The translations under genes and the position numbers were made by a program. From Phanerodontia chrysosporium (taxonomy: Eukaryota; Basidiomycota; Agaricomycetes; Polyporales; Phanerochaetaceae), in NCBI GenBank assembly GCA_001910725.1, contig MJGA01000014.1:620001-684000 (forward strand): a DNA stretch of 64,000 nucleotides, in the 5' to 3' direction. The notes under the pieces were generated by a model, which made no database searches, was not told where the DNA came from, and saw only the letters and a program-made list of their open reading frames with translations. This document shows, one piece after another, positions 21,295 through 34,382 of the stretch (within the stretch, counting starts at the first letter, position 1; each line of letters begins with the position of its first letter).

Positions 21295-22608
21295 GGCTGA
21301 CTAGGAGCGGGGTGGGCGAGGATGTGGGCACTCGGGGGAAGAAGCGACGACAAGACGGGGGTTACACGCCCTATCAGCCTTGATATATGCGCGCTGCCTT
21401 TTAGTGTGAAGATGCTGCGCTGCTTGGCTTGTTGGCGCCAGACTGCGGCACAGCCGCGACAGCACGCATGGACGGACAATGAGCACTGCCGGGACCGTCT
21501 GCGACGTTGTTTCTGAGGCTGCGCCGTGATGCATGTGCAGTGCCAGACGGCTAGGAGGCTCGAAACCTTCGCTGGTCGTCGGGTTGCTCGCCGTTGACGT
21601 CGTTGTGTTACGAAAGCGTGCGAGCTGCGGCAGACAAACGTGGATTTCGAGACGTGCGAGATGACCGTGGGAACGTGAGACGAGCTAGGGATCTTGGCAC
21701 AAACACAGACATGTCATAGTCGGGATGTCGCTGGTGTGCACGAGGGTGAGCAGGATGGATGTATGCTCGCCTCTAGCCTCTCAAGTTTCGGAAGAGGTGA
21801 GAGCGTCGTTCCTCCATATAGAGAAGGAAGAGTCGCTATGATACTTGAGTTTCACCACAACAAATAGCTCGTTATGACCGTGTCTTCAAGCTCGATTAAC
21901 ATACACGTAGCATTACATGGGGTGACATTACTAGTCACTTCATATTGAGACGAGAGCTATAGGACCAATCACTAACTGCGAATTGATTGAAGTCGGCGGG
22001 ACACGCACCTTCTATGACTCTTGTACAGGTGTACCGACATATTCTCACTGCCCCTACTGCCTGAATACGAACAGCCGTGGCTGAGAATTCAGCGGTTCCT
22101 CGAGCATCCCGCATAACAGCACGTCTCTGCGTAGAATCAAAGCGTATTGTCTGCAGCGAGGTCTTCCCGCAACGGAGGGCTATGGGCGATGTTGGAGGGG
22201 GCGAGGAGGTTGCCTGCCAGTTGGAGGAAGTCGTCGTGAAGAAGAGCGGCGTTGGGAGTTCCGAAGCGACAGCGAGGGAAGGTGGCAGCAAGCAGGCTCA
22301 TTGGAATGACAATGAAGTAGTAGATGACGAGAGATTTTGGCTGAGCAAATCTCAGCCGGGCTCTGGGAGTTGCACAACCATGTGCCGCGGCCAAGGTCAA
22401 GGCAGCTGGAACAAAGCGTCGCACGCAGGTTTCTGCACAGGAGGTATTCATGTGCTCCAGCTGTTACAGATGATACGGTTCTATCTTGAGGACATAGATA
22501 GGCACGGGTTAAAGAGGCGGGGTTGCATGACTAGGACCAGATACTAGTGGGTGATGCAGAACAAAGTGTTGGTGACGAGTGGAAAATCCGAGTCGTCTCG
22601 GCCACCCC

Positions 22609-22618
22609 TAGGGTTAGG
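22609..22618 (+). promoter_or_regulatory. TTAGGG-type motif (TAGGGTTAGG)
   Basis: Short telomere-repeat-like site 334 bp before the WLM gene start. In other fungi such sites bind Tbf1/Teb1-type Myb factors in promoters; that role here is inference. Confidence 0.35.
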
Positions 22619-22780
22619 TGTTGACGCCACGAAGCTGTTAACGCCTCCGCTATTGCTGCAATATCTCACAGCTCCCGCTTTAACTTGTCTTACAGGTGAC
22701 TGAGCTAACGGCTAGCTGAAGTGAGGAGTCTAAGGAATATTTGCACTGCAGGTGCCCACGTTCTCTCGCCCTGGCCTCGG

Positions 22781-22790
22781 GTTAGGGTTA
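22781..22790 (+). promoter_or_regulatory. TTAGGG-type motif (GTTAGGGTTA)
   Basis: Lies 162 bp before the WLM gene ATG. The identical decamer occurs at 53111-53120 upstream of the ADIP gene. Confidence 0.4.
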
Positions 22791-22951
22791 CGCCACGAAG
22801 GAGGCGCCCAACTTATTCAGCCAGCACCGGCGCGGGGCTTTGCTAGCATCCACGACGTTCCACCTTCTTTCGCATCTTGAGCTGTATCTCTGACTGCTTT
22901 CTACTATCTTTCCACATATCCTGTACTTGTATCTATACCACCTCAATCGAC

Positions 22952-24056
22952 ATGACTAGCGACTCTCTTGGTTCACTGTCTCGCATCGCGGCAAGGTTTA
23001 CTCGCTCTCGCTGCCCCCAGATACCCCCATAGATATCCTCCAAGCTCGTTTAGAAGAATTGACTGGCGTATCTAAGGCGAACCAGAAGCTCATATATAAG
23101 GGCAAGAAGCCCTCACCGAAAGGCGACGAAACCATCACCGAGGCTGGGCTCAAGAATGGGCTGAAAGTCCAGATGCTAGGGTCTACAGCAGAGGAGTTGG
23201 GAGAGTTGAAGCAGGTAGAGAATGAGCATCAACGACGGGAACGGATTATGAAGGAAAGGGCATCGAAGCCCAGGCCAAGGTACGCAAATCAGCTGCGGTC
23301 TGCGTATGCATCCCCGACTGACCCACCTTGGCAGGTTCGTTCCACTGGCCCATCACCGTCGTCCACATCTTCTCTAAAGTTTCGATTCCACGAAATCGTT
23401 CCCCTTGCACACCTCCCGAACCCCGAGTCCGCACGCAAACTGCTCACGCGGCTCGCCGAGGACCCGGCCATCCGCCATGTCATGCAGAAGCACCAGTTCA
23501 CGGTCGGAACACTGACCGAACTCGCGCCGCACGAGCAGCCGCACCTGCTCGGGCTGAACGTCAACGGCGGCCAGGCGATTAAGCTCCGGCTCCGCACGAA
23601 CGACTACGAGGGCTTCAGAACGTACAAAGAGGTGCGGAGAGTGCTGTGCCACGAGCTTACGCACAACGTCTGGGGCGATCATGACAACAACGTGCGTGTC
23701 TCGTCACTTTTACCCCGCCCCCGGGAGCCATTGCTAACATTTTGCAGTTCAAGGAGCTCAATTCTCAGCTCAATCGCGAGGTAGCCGAGTTCGAACGTGC
23801 AGCGACGGCAGGCGCACACCAGCTTTACGATACCAGTGGTGCATATACCCCAGGCTCAGAACTCGAGAGAGATGCCCAGATATTAGGTGGTGGCGGGGCC
23901 TACGTGCTCGGTGGCGCATCGTCTGAGGCTGCACAAGATTCGAGAGAAGAGCGGCGCCGAAAGATGCTCCAGGCGACACTGAGCAGGCTGAAGAAGGAAG
24001 AGGAAGAGCTGGAGCAAAGTTGCGGAACTGCTGGGCCCTCTGCTTCATCACACTAG
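22952..24056 (+). CDS. Ubiquitin-like plus WLM-domain metalloprotease (Wss1-like), one frameshift
   Basis: The ATG at 22952 gives MTSDSL, then the frame slips; one added base near 22966-22970 continues it as WFTVSHRGKVYSLSLPPDTP, a ubiquitin-like fold that runs to LIYKGKKPSPKGDETI and VQMLGSTAEEL. After an intron comes the WLM domain: PLAHLPNPESARKLLTRLAE, LLGLNVNGGQ, then VRRVLCHELTHNVWGDHD with the HExxH zinc motif and a third ligand (HELTH...DHD). The last exon has FKELNSQLNREVAEFE and an acidic/basic coiled tail ending SSH. Wss1/Spartan-like proteases cut proteins cross-linked to DNA and act with SUMO or ubiquitin; an N-terminal UBL fused to WLM is a known plant and fungal form. The break looks like an assembly slip because both sides are conserved. 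Confidence 0.82.
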
Positions 24057-24142
24057 ATGCGGTGTACGTGTCATGGATCTGATATTACATTGAAGCGTCT
24101 GTACAACAGGAAACATATATCCAGGCTAAGTTCACTGTGATG

Positions 24143-26475
<2,333 letters not shown>

Positions 26476-26534
26476 GGCGGAGGTAGAGTGAAGGCGGGAG
26501 TGCCGGCTACACTGGAACTCCAAGGCACACCGCC

Positions 26535-26544
26535 TTTATATATA
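26535..26544 (-). promoter_or_regulatory. TATA box of the FAD monooxygenase gene
   Basis: TATATATAAA on the minus strand, 60 bp upstream of the ATG at 26475; a strong core promoter of the kind seen in inducible genes. Confidence 0.55.
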
Positions 26545-27587
26545 TGGGCGGGCGATCCTCGTCTTGAGCGCGCCGCACCGCAAAGATCGGAAGGGTCAAG
26601 GGGTCATCTGAATACCTTAGCGTGCATGATTTCGATGGAACAGGTGGAAGCCCTCCGCGGACGCCTGGCTTACACCCATAATGTACAGTATGTCGTAGGC
26701 ACAACTTCGTAACGCCTCCTCAGCGCGCATGCATGGTGGAAAGCTAGGAGCATCTTGGGCAGCTCGGCAGCGAAGCGTGGACGAACAGCATGTGCTACAA
26801 CTGCCGGTTTAGGGGGCGTAATTCGCAGTTGATTGACAAATGCAGGAGACAACGGAGAGCACATATCGTCGACTTGAGACATCGCGGCGATGTCAGCACG
26901 GCGGACATGGTGGGAATGCAAGAGCCTCGTCGAGCAAGTCCGCGTGAGGCTTCGGCCCTTTGGGCGCTCGACTCTCATCACTTGATGCGCAACATGCCTT
27001 TTATGGCTATTCGCCCGACGCGGTCCCGCGATAGCAGCGCCAGCTTTGCGCCTCGGGTGCTCAGGCGCAAAGCTTATATCTATCAGACGGTTTTATGCCT
27101 ATTAAATGGTACTTGGAAGACTTCCAAGAATCATCAGAGGCCTTTATTGACTAGCAAACGCGGCACAGGTGTAATCCATGCTACTTACCTTTCAGTCTCC
27201 TGCCAGTGAATATGTCGAGATTAGCAAATTACTAGGATATCGAGGATCTCTGGATTCCGCAATTTTTGGACCCGTGGCTTACAACTGGGTAATGAACGTA
27301 GTGTGCGGCTTGATGGTTATTGCCACCGTGTATTCTAGCTTCGCAGTGCCAGAGTTGTACGAGGTCAAACCAGTGGCAGGGTGTAGCCAACGAGGACTCG
27401 AGCAAGATATATCCTCCTGCGACTGGATATTCAGACCGCTCTCAGGTAGGGCGATTGTTCAAGGAGTAACTAATACTTCCCAATGAAGACGACCGTCAAC
27501 CAATCAAATCGCGCGCTTAGAGATCTTTCGAGTCAGATCTATCGCCGATCTGCCATCAGCAAAAAAATAACTGCTAGATCAGGCTTG

Positions 27588-27750
27588 ACCAGGGCTACCA
27601 GGGCAGATCAGCGTTGCCAGACTGAGATTGAGATTGACATCTCTGACATGCGATCTATAAGCGTGACCATGCTTATCAGCCTGATAGCACAGATCAGGCT
27701 TGCCAGTATGGGAAGCTAGATCAGCGATGACCAGGACTGGTAATGCCTGA
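27588..27750 (+). repeat. Cluster of CAGGCTTGCCAG / AGATCAG-type short repeats
   Basis: Variants of AGATCAGGCTTG-CCAG and CCAGGGC recur four or five times. It ends with CTGGTAATGCCTG (27737-27749), whose reverse complement is at 29148-29160. Confidence 0.5.
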
Positions 27751-29129
27751 CAATGCATGGCAGCAGCGGCAGTTGCGAGGCACATATTTGGATTGCGTCG
27801 GGCTGCTTTTCGGGCTCGTTCCGTATATTTTAGACAATAGAATCGATTTGTTCATGAGGATACGGTACAGGGTATAGTACACAAGTGGTTGGGTGACAGA
27901 TGCAGATCGGGATGGACAGCAGGTGGCACCACATACTTGCGTCGCTCGCGCACCAGCCGCGCACAACACTGATTACACTAGAAGAATGCTTACACCAGGT
28001 GCTGCCAATGGGGTGTGTTGAAATTGAGCGAGGCACCGAGCGCAGCGATGAGCCTGGCGAAGGGAAGCGAGTGGACGTCAGTACGAAAGCGCCAGAGAGT
28101 GGAAGGCTGATCACGTACGTGTGCGAGATCCTGCGCCAACGCTGTATGCTGTGTAACACGGCAGGTCAGATAAGAACAAAAAGAGTGGGTGGTGACGCAC
28201 ACTCCGGGTGATAAATCTCGGCGGCCTCGCATGCGCGGCTTGCATGAAAGCTGTAGAAGGTCGTAAGCCAAACGGTCACATCCACGGTATGATGTACACG
28301 CAAGGGGGGCTGCAGACGCACCTGACGGAGAGCAGGCTGAGTGTCCTGTAGGAGCCCTGGGCTACAGATGGCGAGTAATTAACAAGGATGTATGCGCACA
28401 TATAATGGGACTTACAGTTCAAGTATGGCCGCATTGCTACGGCTTCACATTCTGTCCAGGGGAATGCCCATATTAACATGACTGGCCTATCATGATAGGG
28501 AACACTGAGAAGACGTACATGAGAGCGGCGGGCACAATGTGTTCGCCTCGGGGCCGAGTGAGGCAGGATCATTCGGACGGGGGAAGGGTGCCAGGAGCGA
28601 GAAACATGGTGGTACGACGGAGAGAGCAGGGCAGAGGGAAAAGACGCTTTATATGCGTTGGAGATGGACTTCGCTTCTCGGACACTTCGACGTCACCGTC
28701 CTTGGGCATGACGCGTCTGTCACGGGTTTGAAGTCCTGGTAAGCAGAGAGCGTCACAGGTAAGTCACAGTGTGACCCGGTAAGCCGTTTTGTTGTAAGCG
28801 TCGGCTTCCGTGCTTTGTGCTAGCACCTCCGCCGCATGCCGCACGCACCACTGCTATGTGCAGTCGCGGTAGCAACGCTGCGCTTTCCGCAGAACCAGAA
28901 GCATCCTCGTACTGCCTTTCCGAACCCCATTTGGCAATATAAGTTGTACTCGGATGAGTGAGCGTGCTCCGGACGCAGCGCCGAAGTGAAACCTTGCTGG
29001 CCCAGTGCTTCAATGGCGCACTCAGGAAGTGAAACAACAGTGAATTGTCATCACTGCTCATCGAATCTCACACAGATATTAACATTACCATTCATGACCT
29101 TACCATGCCATCCAGCATCAGCACGGCGA

Positions 29130-29170
29130 GCCATGACCAGGCATGACCAGGCATTACCAGGCATTATCAG
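29130..29170 (+). repeat. Imperfect tandem repeat (CATGACCAGG / CATTACCAGG)
   Basis: Four copies of a 10 bp unit: CATGACCAGG, CATGACCAGG, CATTACCAGG, CATTATCAGA. Confidence 0.75.
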
Positions 29171-29313
29171 ACTGGCGCGCGTTTGCCGTCGCAGGCCAGC
29201 GCTAGTCTGACTGACACCGCCTTGCCAGCCCTACCATACTAGATCTGTGACCTATTTTTTTGCTGATGGCTTGCGTCAGGACTTGGAAGTGCACATCGCA
29301 ATCCTACAGAACG

Positions 29314-30649
29314 ATGTCGAGAGGTCGCATACTCAGCATCCAGTCGCACGTTGCCTTTGGCTATGTCGGAGGCAAGGCTGCGGTATTCCCGCTGCAGTGC
29401 CTGGGATATGACGTCGACGTCAGTGCACACCTGCCGTCGTGTGCATTTGCAATCGCCCGCTGATACCTTCTTCGCAGGTCGTTAACACCGTCAACTTCTC
29501 GAATCACACGGGTAGAGCTTATGCAGTCCCTTTCATCATGTCCGTTGTACTCATGAAGTACCGATTTCGTCAGGTTATGGCCGGTTCGGCGGGTCGCGTG
29601 CTACCGCCGCAGAGCTGACGGCCGTCCTCGAGAACATGGAAAGGAACAATCTGCTACAGCCAGAACGCCTACTAACTGGTAAGGCCATTTCAACATTGTT
29701 GTGCTGGCTTTTGACGTCCATTGACTCCTCTAGGCTATATACCCGGCAGCGAGGCCTTATCAGTGGTGCTCTCGCTTGCCCAGAAGCTCCGGGAGAAGAA
29801 TCCTGAGCTTATTTACTTGCTTGACCGTAAGCTCACTCTACTCGTCAGCCCGTCTCGTGAAACACTGACTTGTGGTGTAGCTGTGCTCGGAGACGCGGGC
29901 AAGCTCTACGTTTCTCCCGACGTTATCCCAATCTACAGGGCCATGCTTCCGCTTTCGACAATAATCACCCCCAATTGGTTCGAAGTCGAGTAAGCTACCC
30001 ATTGGCATTTGTACTTGTACATGCTAAAGTGGAGTTAGGGTCTTGACAGACGTTCAGATCGTAGACGTGCCGTCTCTACGCAGTGCACTCAAGATTCTAC
30101 ACGAAGAGTACCAAGTCCCGAACGTTGTCGTCAGCTCGATCCCCTTGAAGCCATGGCTACTCGAAGCTCTTCCACAGGCAAACCGTCCGCCAGCGGGTGA
30201 GGTAGACGCGAACACAACGTATCTCCTGTGCATAGCTTCGTCGGCGACGGATACGACGAAGGGCCGCAGCCGTCCGCAGTGCACACACGCTCCGTGACGT
30301 GCATCCCGGCTACTTCTCCGGCGTTGGCGACCTCTTCTCCGCGCTCGTCCTCGCGCACTTCCGCGCGGGCCACGGCGGCGCCACGTCCGGGAGCCACCTC
30401 GCCCATTCCGTGTCGCAGGCGCTCGCGAAAACGCATGCGATCTTGAAGCTCACGGACGAGTACGCCGCGGCGCTGCCGGAGGAAGACCGCCTGCCGACAG
30501 ACGAGGAGCTCGACGCCAAGGAACCCGAGCGCAAGGTCCGCAGGATGAAGGGCCGCGAGCTCAGGCTTGTGCAGGGCCAGGACATCATCCGGAACTCTGC
30601 CCTTGCGGATGCGAAGATGAATTCCTGGGAAGGGTTCTGGGAAGATTAG
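29314..30649 (+). CDS. BUD16: Pyridoxal kinase, two frameshifts
   Basis: Start [20 protein letters not shown], the strongly conserved opening of PdxK/Bud16, followed by [26 protein letters not shown] and GYGRFGG after short introns, then [15 protein letters not shown] and [14 protein letters not shown]. The end is [20 protein letters not shown], with the G-x-GD anion hole and catalytic Asp, and it closes SWEGFWED. The enzyme phosphorylates pyridoxal, pyridoxine and pyridoxamine with ATP in the cytosol. Two single bases seem to be missing: one in the G-run 30261-30263 (between TTKG and [10 protein letters not shown]) and one in the C-run 30305-30307 (VTCIP to GYFSG). Both shifts have the same sign and a perfectly conserved frame on each side. 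About 330 residues, slightly longer than yeast Bud16. Confidence 0.88.
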
Positions 30650-31210
30650 ATGGTCTTGAAACATTGGAATCTGATATTCACCAGTATATGATGGACAGTG
30701 TGTATAGATAGTAGAGGAGTAACCTTTATTCTATGGAGTCAAGACCGCTCTGTGCGACGTCCCCTCCACCCAACTGGGGTGCACCATTCGTAGCTCTTTG
30801 CTTCCGGTGATCACGCTTGGCAGACGCATGAACTTTTGTCGTCTCTTTCCCCACGACGAGAGAAACAACAGCGAACAAGAGAATGCATGACCCGACGGTC
30901 CGTGAGAGTCGAGGCGCAGAAGCATTGCGGACGGTTTTCATGACAACCAGGAACATTTCCAAAATGAGGCATAGCATCACCATAACAAATGTTCAAGTCC
31001 GGAAGTATCGCCCAAAATAATCTAGTTGTCACATGAAAATGGGCAGGTAATTCCTGAACCTCGACGTCGAGCCTCTCGAGTACTTTCCTTGCGTTCGTTA
31101 CCCCCTCTCGGTCCCTTCTGTGTCTCCCTGAGCAGTCCTGCTCACTTCCCTCGGGAACCTCACGTTCGTTTCGCCTCGTCGCTCGTTCGCTACGCCCACA
31201 TAGACCCAAA
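30650..31210. other. Intergenic, tandem (plus/plus)
   Basis: 3' region of pyridoxal kinase and promoter of the next gene. The minus-strand frames here are shadows; no feature is recognised. Confidence 0.5.
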
Positions 31211-33491
31211 ATGCTCGAGGATCTCGAAGTCCAAGCTCGCGGCATGCACCGCAGGCTGAAGGCGCGGTTCAGCCCTACCCAGCTGTTCCCAGTCACCCCG
31301 GAACCCGAACCTACCACGCCCCGGCCCCCGCTAATTCCCCAACTAATTCGCCCGCTAATCCCGCTTCTGCGACCACGACCCGTGAGTGGACCCTTTCGCG
31401 TCGCTACGCGCTTCCGCGAGTCGCAGCCCTTGTCTGTGCTCGCGGCAGGTTACGTAGCTGGTGTAGAGTTGTGCTGATGCTGTACTGGCAGCCCCCGTTT
31501 CCGTTGCACCAGGCCCGGCGTCCCAGCCGGCTACTTCTGCGTCTGCTAGCCAGGCCTCCGCTACGTCCAGTGCCCAGAGCACTGGTTCCACGTCTTCCGC
31601 GACGTCGACGTCCCAGACTTCCGCGTCCAGCTCTTCGGACGCCTCGTCTTCGTCTAGCGACTCCGCAAGCACCACCAGCGCGTCCAGCACCTCTGCTTCC
31701 CCCACTCCTACCCCTGTGAGTGAAGCGCCTAAAGCTCGTTAGAGACCAAGCGTTTAATGGACCATCCCCTCAGACCGCGAGCCAAACAAAGCAGCAGCAG
31801 CAAGGAGGAGGCGGTCTTGGTGCTTCGATACCGTCGGTGAACACCGGCCATGGCACGTCCACTCAATACTACTACTCCTCCATGTTCGACGCGCCTACCC
31901 CTACGCTGGGTAGCGCGTCGGCGTCGCCCTCCGCTACCAGCACAAGCTCTGTGCAGGTCCCGGTTGTCATCGGTATCGTTGTTGCGATCATCGCCGGCCT
32001 TGTTGGTATCGTGTTTGCTGTCACGTACTTTATGGTGAGTCTCTTTGTCCGAAACCCCAATCATTCTCCCTGACAAGATGCTCAGCGCCGCTCCGGCCGG
32101 ATGAAGAAGACGAGATTCTGCGACGCCAATCTATGGTACTGCCGGACGAGCCCGCCCCTCGTGGCTTCCCGCCTGGTCGCGGTGTTACCCCACGCCCGCC
32201 CTCTACTATTGAACCCCACATGACCGGCGGCCCCGTCTCCTTTGGCGGACAGCAGCACTATGTCGACCAGGGCTACTACGGATCTGGATACCCAGGTGGC
32301 TTCGCACCCGGTCAGGTCATTCCCATGCCTCCTCAGGCTTGGGCCCCCGTCACCCCCACTCGTCGCAGCCGTTTTTCCAGCCCATGGGTGAGACGCCTCT
32401 CGGCTCTCCGGTCACTCCTGGTCCCTACGATTCTGCCTACAACAGTCAAGGTCACTATATGCAGCAGCAGACTGTCGTTGCCGGAGCCTACCTCGAACGT
32501 CACGGTTCGAGCGGTGCGGACTACACTCTCAGTCGCCAAGGCTCGAATGGTGCGGACTACATGCTCAACCGTCAGGCTTCCAATGGCGCGGACTACACGC
32601 TTAGCCGCCAGGGCTCTAACGGGGCGACTATATGCTTAACCGTCAGGACTCTCTGAGCCCCATCTCTCCCGTCCGACAAGGTTCGCTCGGCCCCAACACA
32701 CCGTCCCGCCAGAACTCGACTGCGTCGAACGTTCCGCTCAGTCTGCAGCCCGGTGGTGCCGGCTTCCTCACTCGTCAGCCTTCGATGACCGCCACAGCCG
32801 CGCAGCTTGACATCCCGGAGACCGACTATGTTGACCTCAACCGCTCCAGTGTCTCGCCGTTCCAAGCTGCACAGTATGCCGAGATTTCTGACCGCCTGCA
32901 GACTGAGCCGCCGATGCCCCTGCCCACCCCGCTGGTTGCTGCCGCGGCTGACGAGATCATCATGAAGGAGGACGTTGTCGTTCCCTCTGTCACCGAGCCG
33001 CGCCCGTTGAACGTAAGCACCGCAGGAAAGGTCATGTCCCCGGTTACGTCTCCGGTTACGTCCCCCGTCCTTGGCAGCGCGCCAGGCGCGTTTGTCATGT
33101 CTCCTGTCGAGGAACCCGGCCCGTCGCCGTTCTCAGACCCGCAGCCCGAGCCGCACAGCGCGCCCATCGTCAACCCCGATGACCTTCCCCGCCCGCCGTC
33201 TCCCGCATACTCCAGCAAGTCCCGCATCGACTCCACGCCGCCCAAGCTGCCCGAGTTCTCCGGCAAGGACTCGCTCTTCTCGCCTGTGACCCTCGAGTTC
33301 CCGCCGTCACCTGCGGCGCACGGCCCTCGCCACTGTCCGCGTCCGTCGAGCAGGCAGAGGAGACACACGTCCCTGAGACCAAGCCGAGCGCGCCTGCGCC
33401 CGTCCGTCGTGCGACCAAGGATACCCCGGCAGCACGCCCGCCCTCCACCTACACTGTGTACGACGATGACGATGCCTACGCCGGCATCTGA
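31211..33491 (+). CDS. Ser/Thr-rich single-pass membrane protein with RQxS-repeat tail, five frameshifts
   Basis: Architecture: a short Pro-rich N-terminus (from MLEDLEVQARGMHRRLKARF), a long Ser/Thr/Ala stretch (ATSASASQASATSSAQSTGS and on), a Gln/Gly linker, one membrane span (VVIGIVVAIIAGLVGIVFAV), then a long cytosolic tail starting with basic residues and DEEDEILRRQS. The tail has tandem SNGADY[T/M]L[S/N]RQ units, then many Pro/Ser motifs, and ends VYDDDDAYAGI. The layout resembles Mid2/Wsc-like wall sensors of fungi, but there is no WSC domain and no obvious signal peptide. Five single bases appear missing: near 31317, 32099, 32344-32348, 32626 and 33324-33326. Each restores a continuous frame, and at 32626 the neighbouring repeat copies show the expected base. 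Function as a sensor is inference. Confidence 0.7.
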
Positions 33492-34382
33492 GCAGGCGCC
33501 AGCGGCCCGCATACCCTGTCTAATAACGACCGTAGAACGCAGTGAAAGTGCACACAACCCCGTATATCCTCACCTGTACTCTTTGCTCCGCTTCCGTGCT
33601 TCGTGCTCTCCTTGGCTTATTTTCCTCATACTTGTCCTACACACACCTGTGTGTCCTGTCCATGTTCCTGCCGTGCAGCTTTCGGGCCCCGGTCGGCAGT
33701 TCGCGTGTCTCTCGTGCACGCGGCGGAGGCGGTGGCCGGGGGAGATTCGTAGAACTGGCTTTCTCTGGGAAATCGCCTCTCGCCGCTCGCCTGTTCCTCC
33801 CTCTTCCTCCGGGCTTTCTTGTGTTTCATACTTGTTCCATCTGCTCCTCAGATACGCTAATTGTAGATTTTGCCTACCTTCGAGCGCCCTTCGGTTGTGC
33901 CGGTCTAGTCTACGCTTGTGTACCCTCCCTTTCGCCTTGTCGTAACATGCAGCGCAGCTCACACGGGTGTTTCTTTCTTGTATTGGCGGCAGTCAAGATG
34001 GTCTGGTAGGAGATCTCTCCAGTACGGAGCGGATCGATGTGTCGCATAGCGCGCAAGCATGTCTACTACTAAAAACAAAAAGTACAACCGAAGCACGAAC
34101 TCGTGTGTGTAAGGCCTAGGTGAAAAAAACAATATAACTACTAACATGAGTATAGATAGGCATGGGGATACAACTAGAACACGGGGAATATTGTAGCGTT
34201 AATAGGGATGTGCGTGCGTTGTGGTGTGGGGATATCATGAGTGCAAGTGCGAGATCGTCCAGTAAATGCGTGCGACAGCAGTTGAACCAGAGCGAGCAAC
34301 CCAAAAACAAGGAAATGGAAAGAAAGCAGGTGTGACTGGGACGTGAAAAGGCAGCCTGAGATGCCTATGCGTGCAGGTTTTG
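33492..34382. other. Intergenic between convergent genes
   Basis: 3' regions of the membrane protein and the histidine kinase. The ORFs here have no recognisable motif. Confidence 0.5.

Larger units (their letters stand above)
21295..22951. other. Intergenic between divergent genes
   Basis: About 1.65 kb. Two overlapping open frames on opposite strands near 22.1-22.5 kb show no known motif. The right part holds telomere-like TTAGGG motifs in the promoter of the WLM protease gene (listed separately). Confidence 0.5.
26476..29313. other. Gene-poor, repeat-bearing region
   Basis: 2.8 kb without a convincing gene. An ORF at 27178-27486 starts with ATG but matches nothing I know. From about 27.5 to 29.25 kb, related short motifs (AGATCAGGCTTG-CCAG, CTGGTAATGCCTG) occur on opposite strands near both ends, suggesting an old mobile element. 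Confidence 0.45.

Noticed and set aside
22077..22547. 156-codon plus frame and an overlapping minus frame
   Set aside because: No recognisable domain, no splice pattern, and each is a shadow of the other.
22609..22790. TTAGGG motifs as an interstitial telomere array
   Set aside because: Only one to two units per site, separated by unrelated sequence; a promoter motif is more likely.
27178..27486. 102-codon ORF with ATG and a hydrophobic stretch
   Set aside because: No homologue recalled, atypical composition for the local genes, and it lies in a repeat-rich zone.
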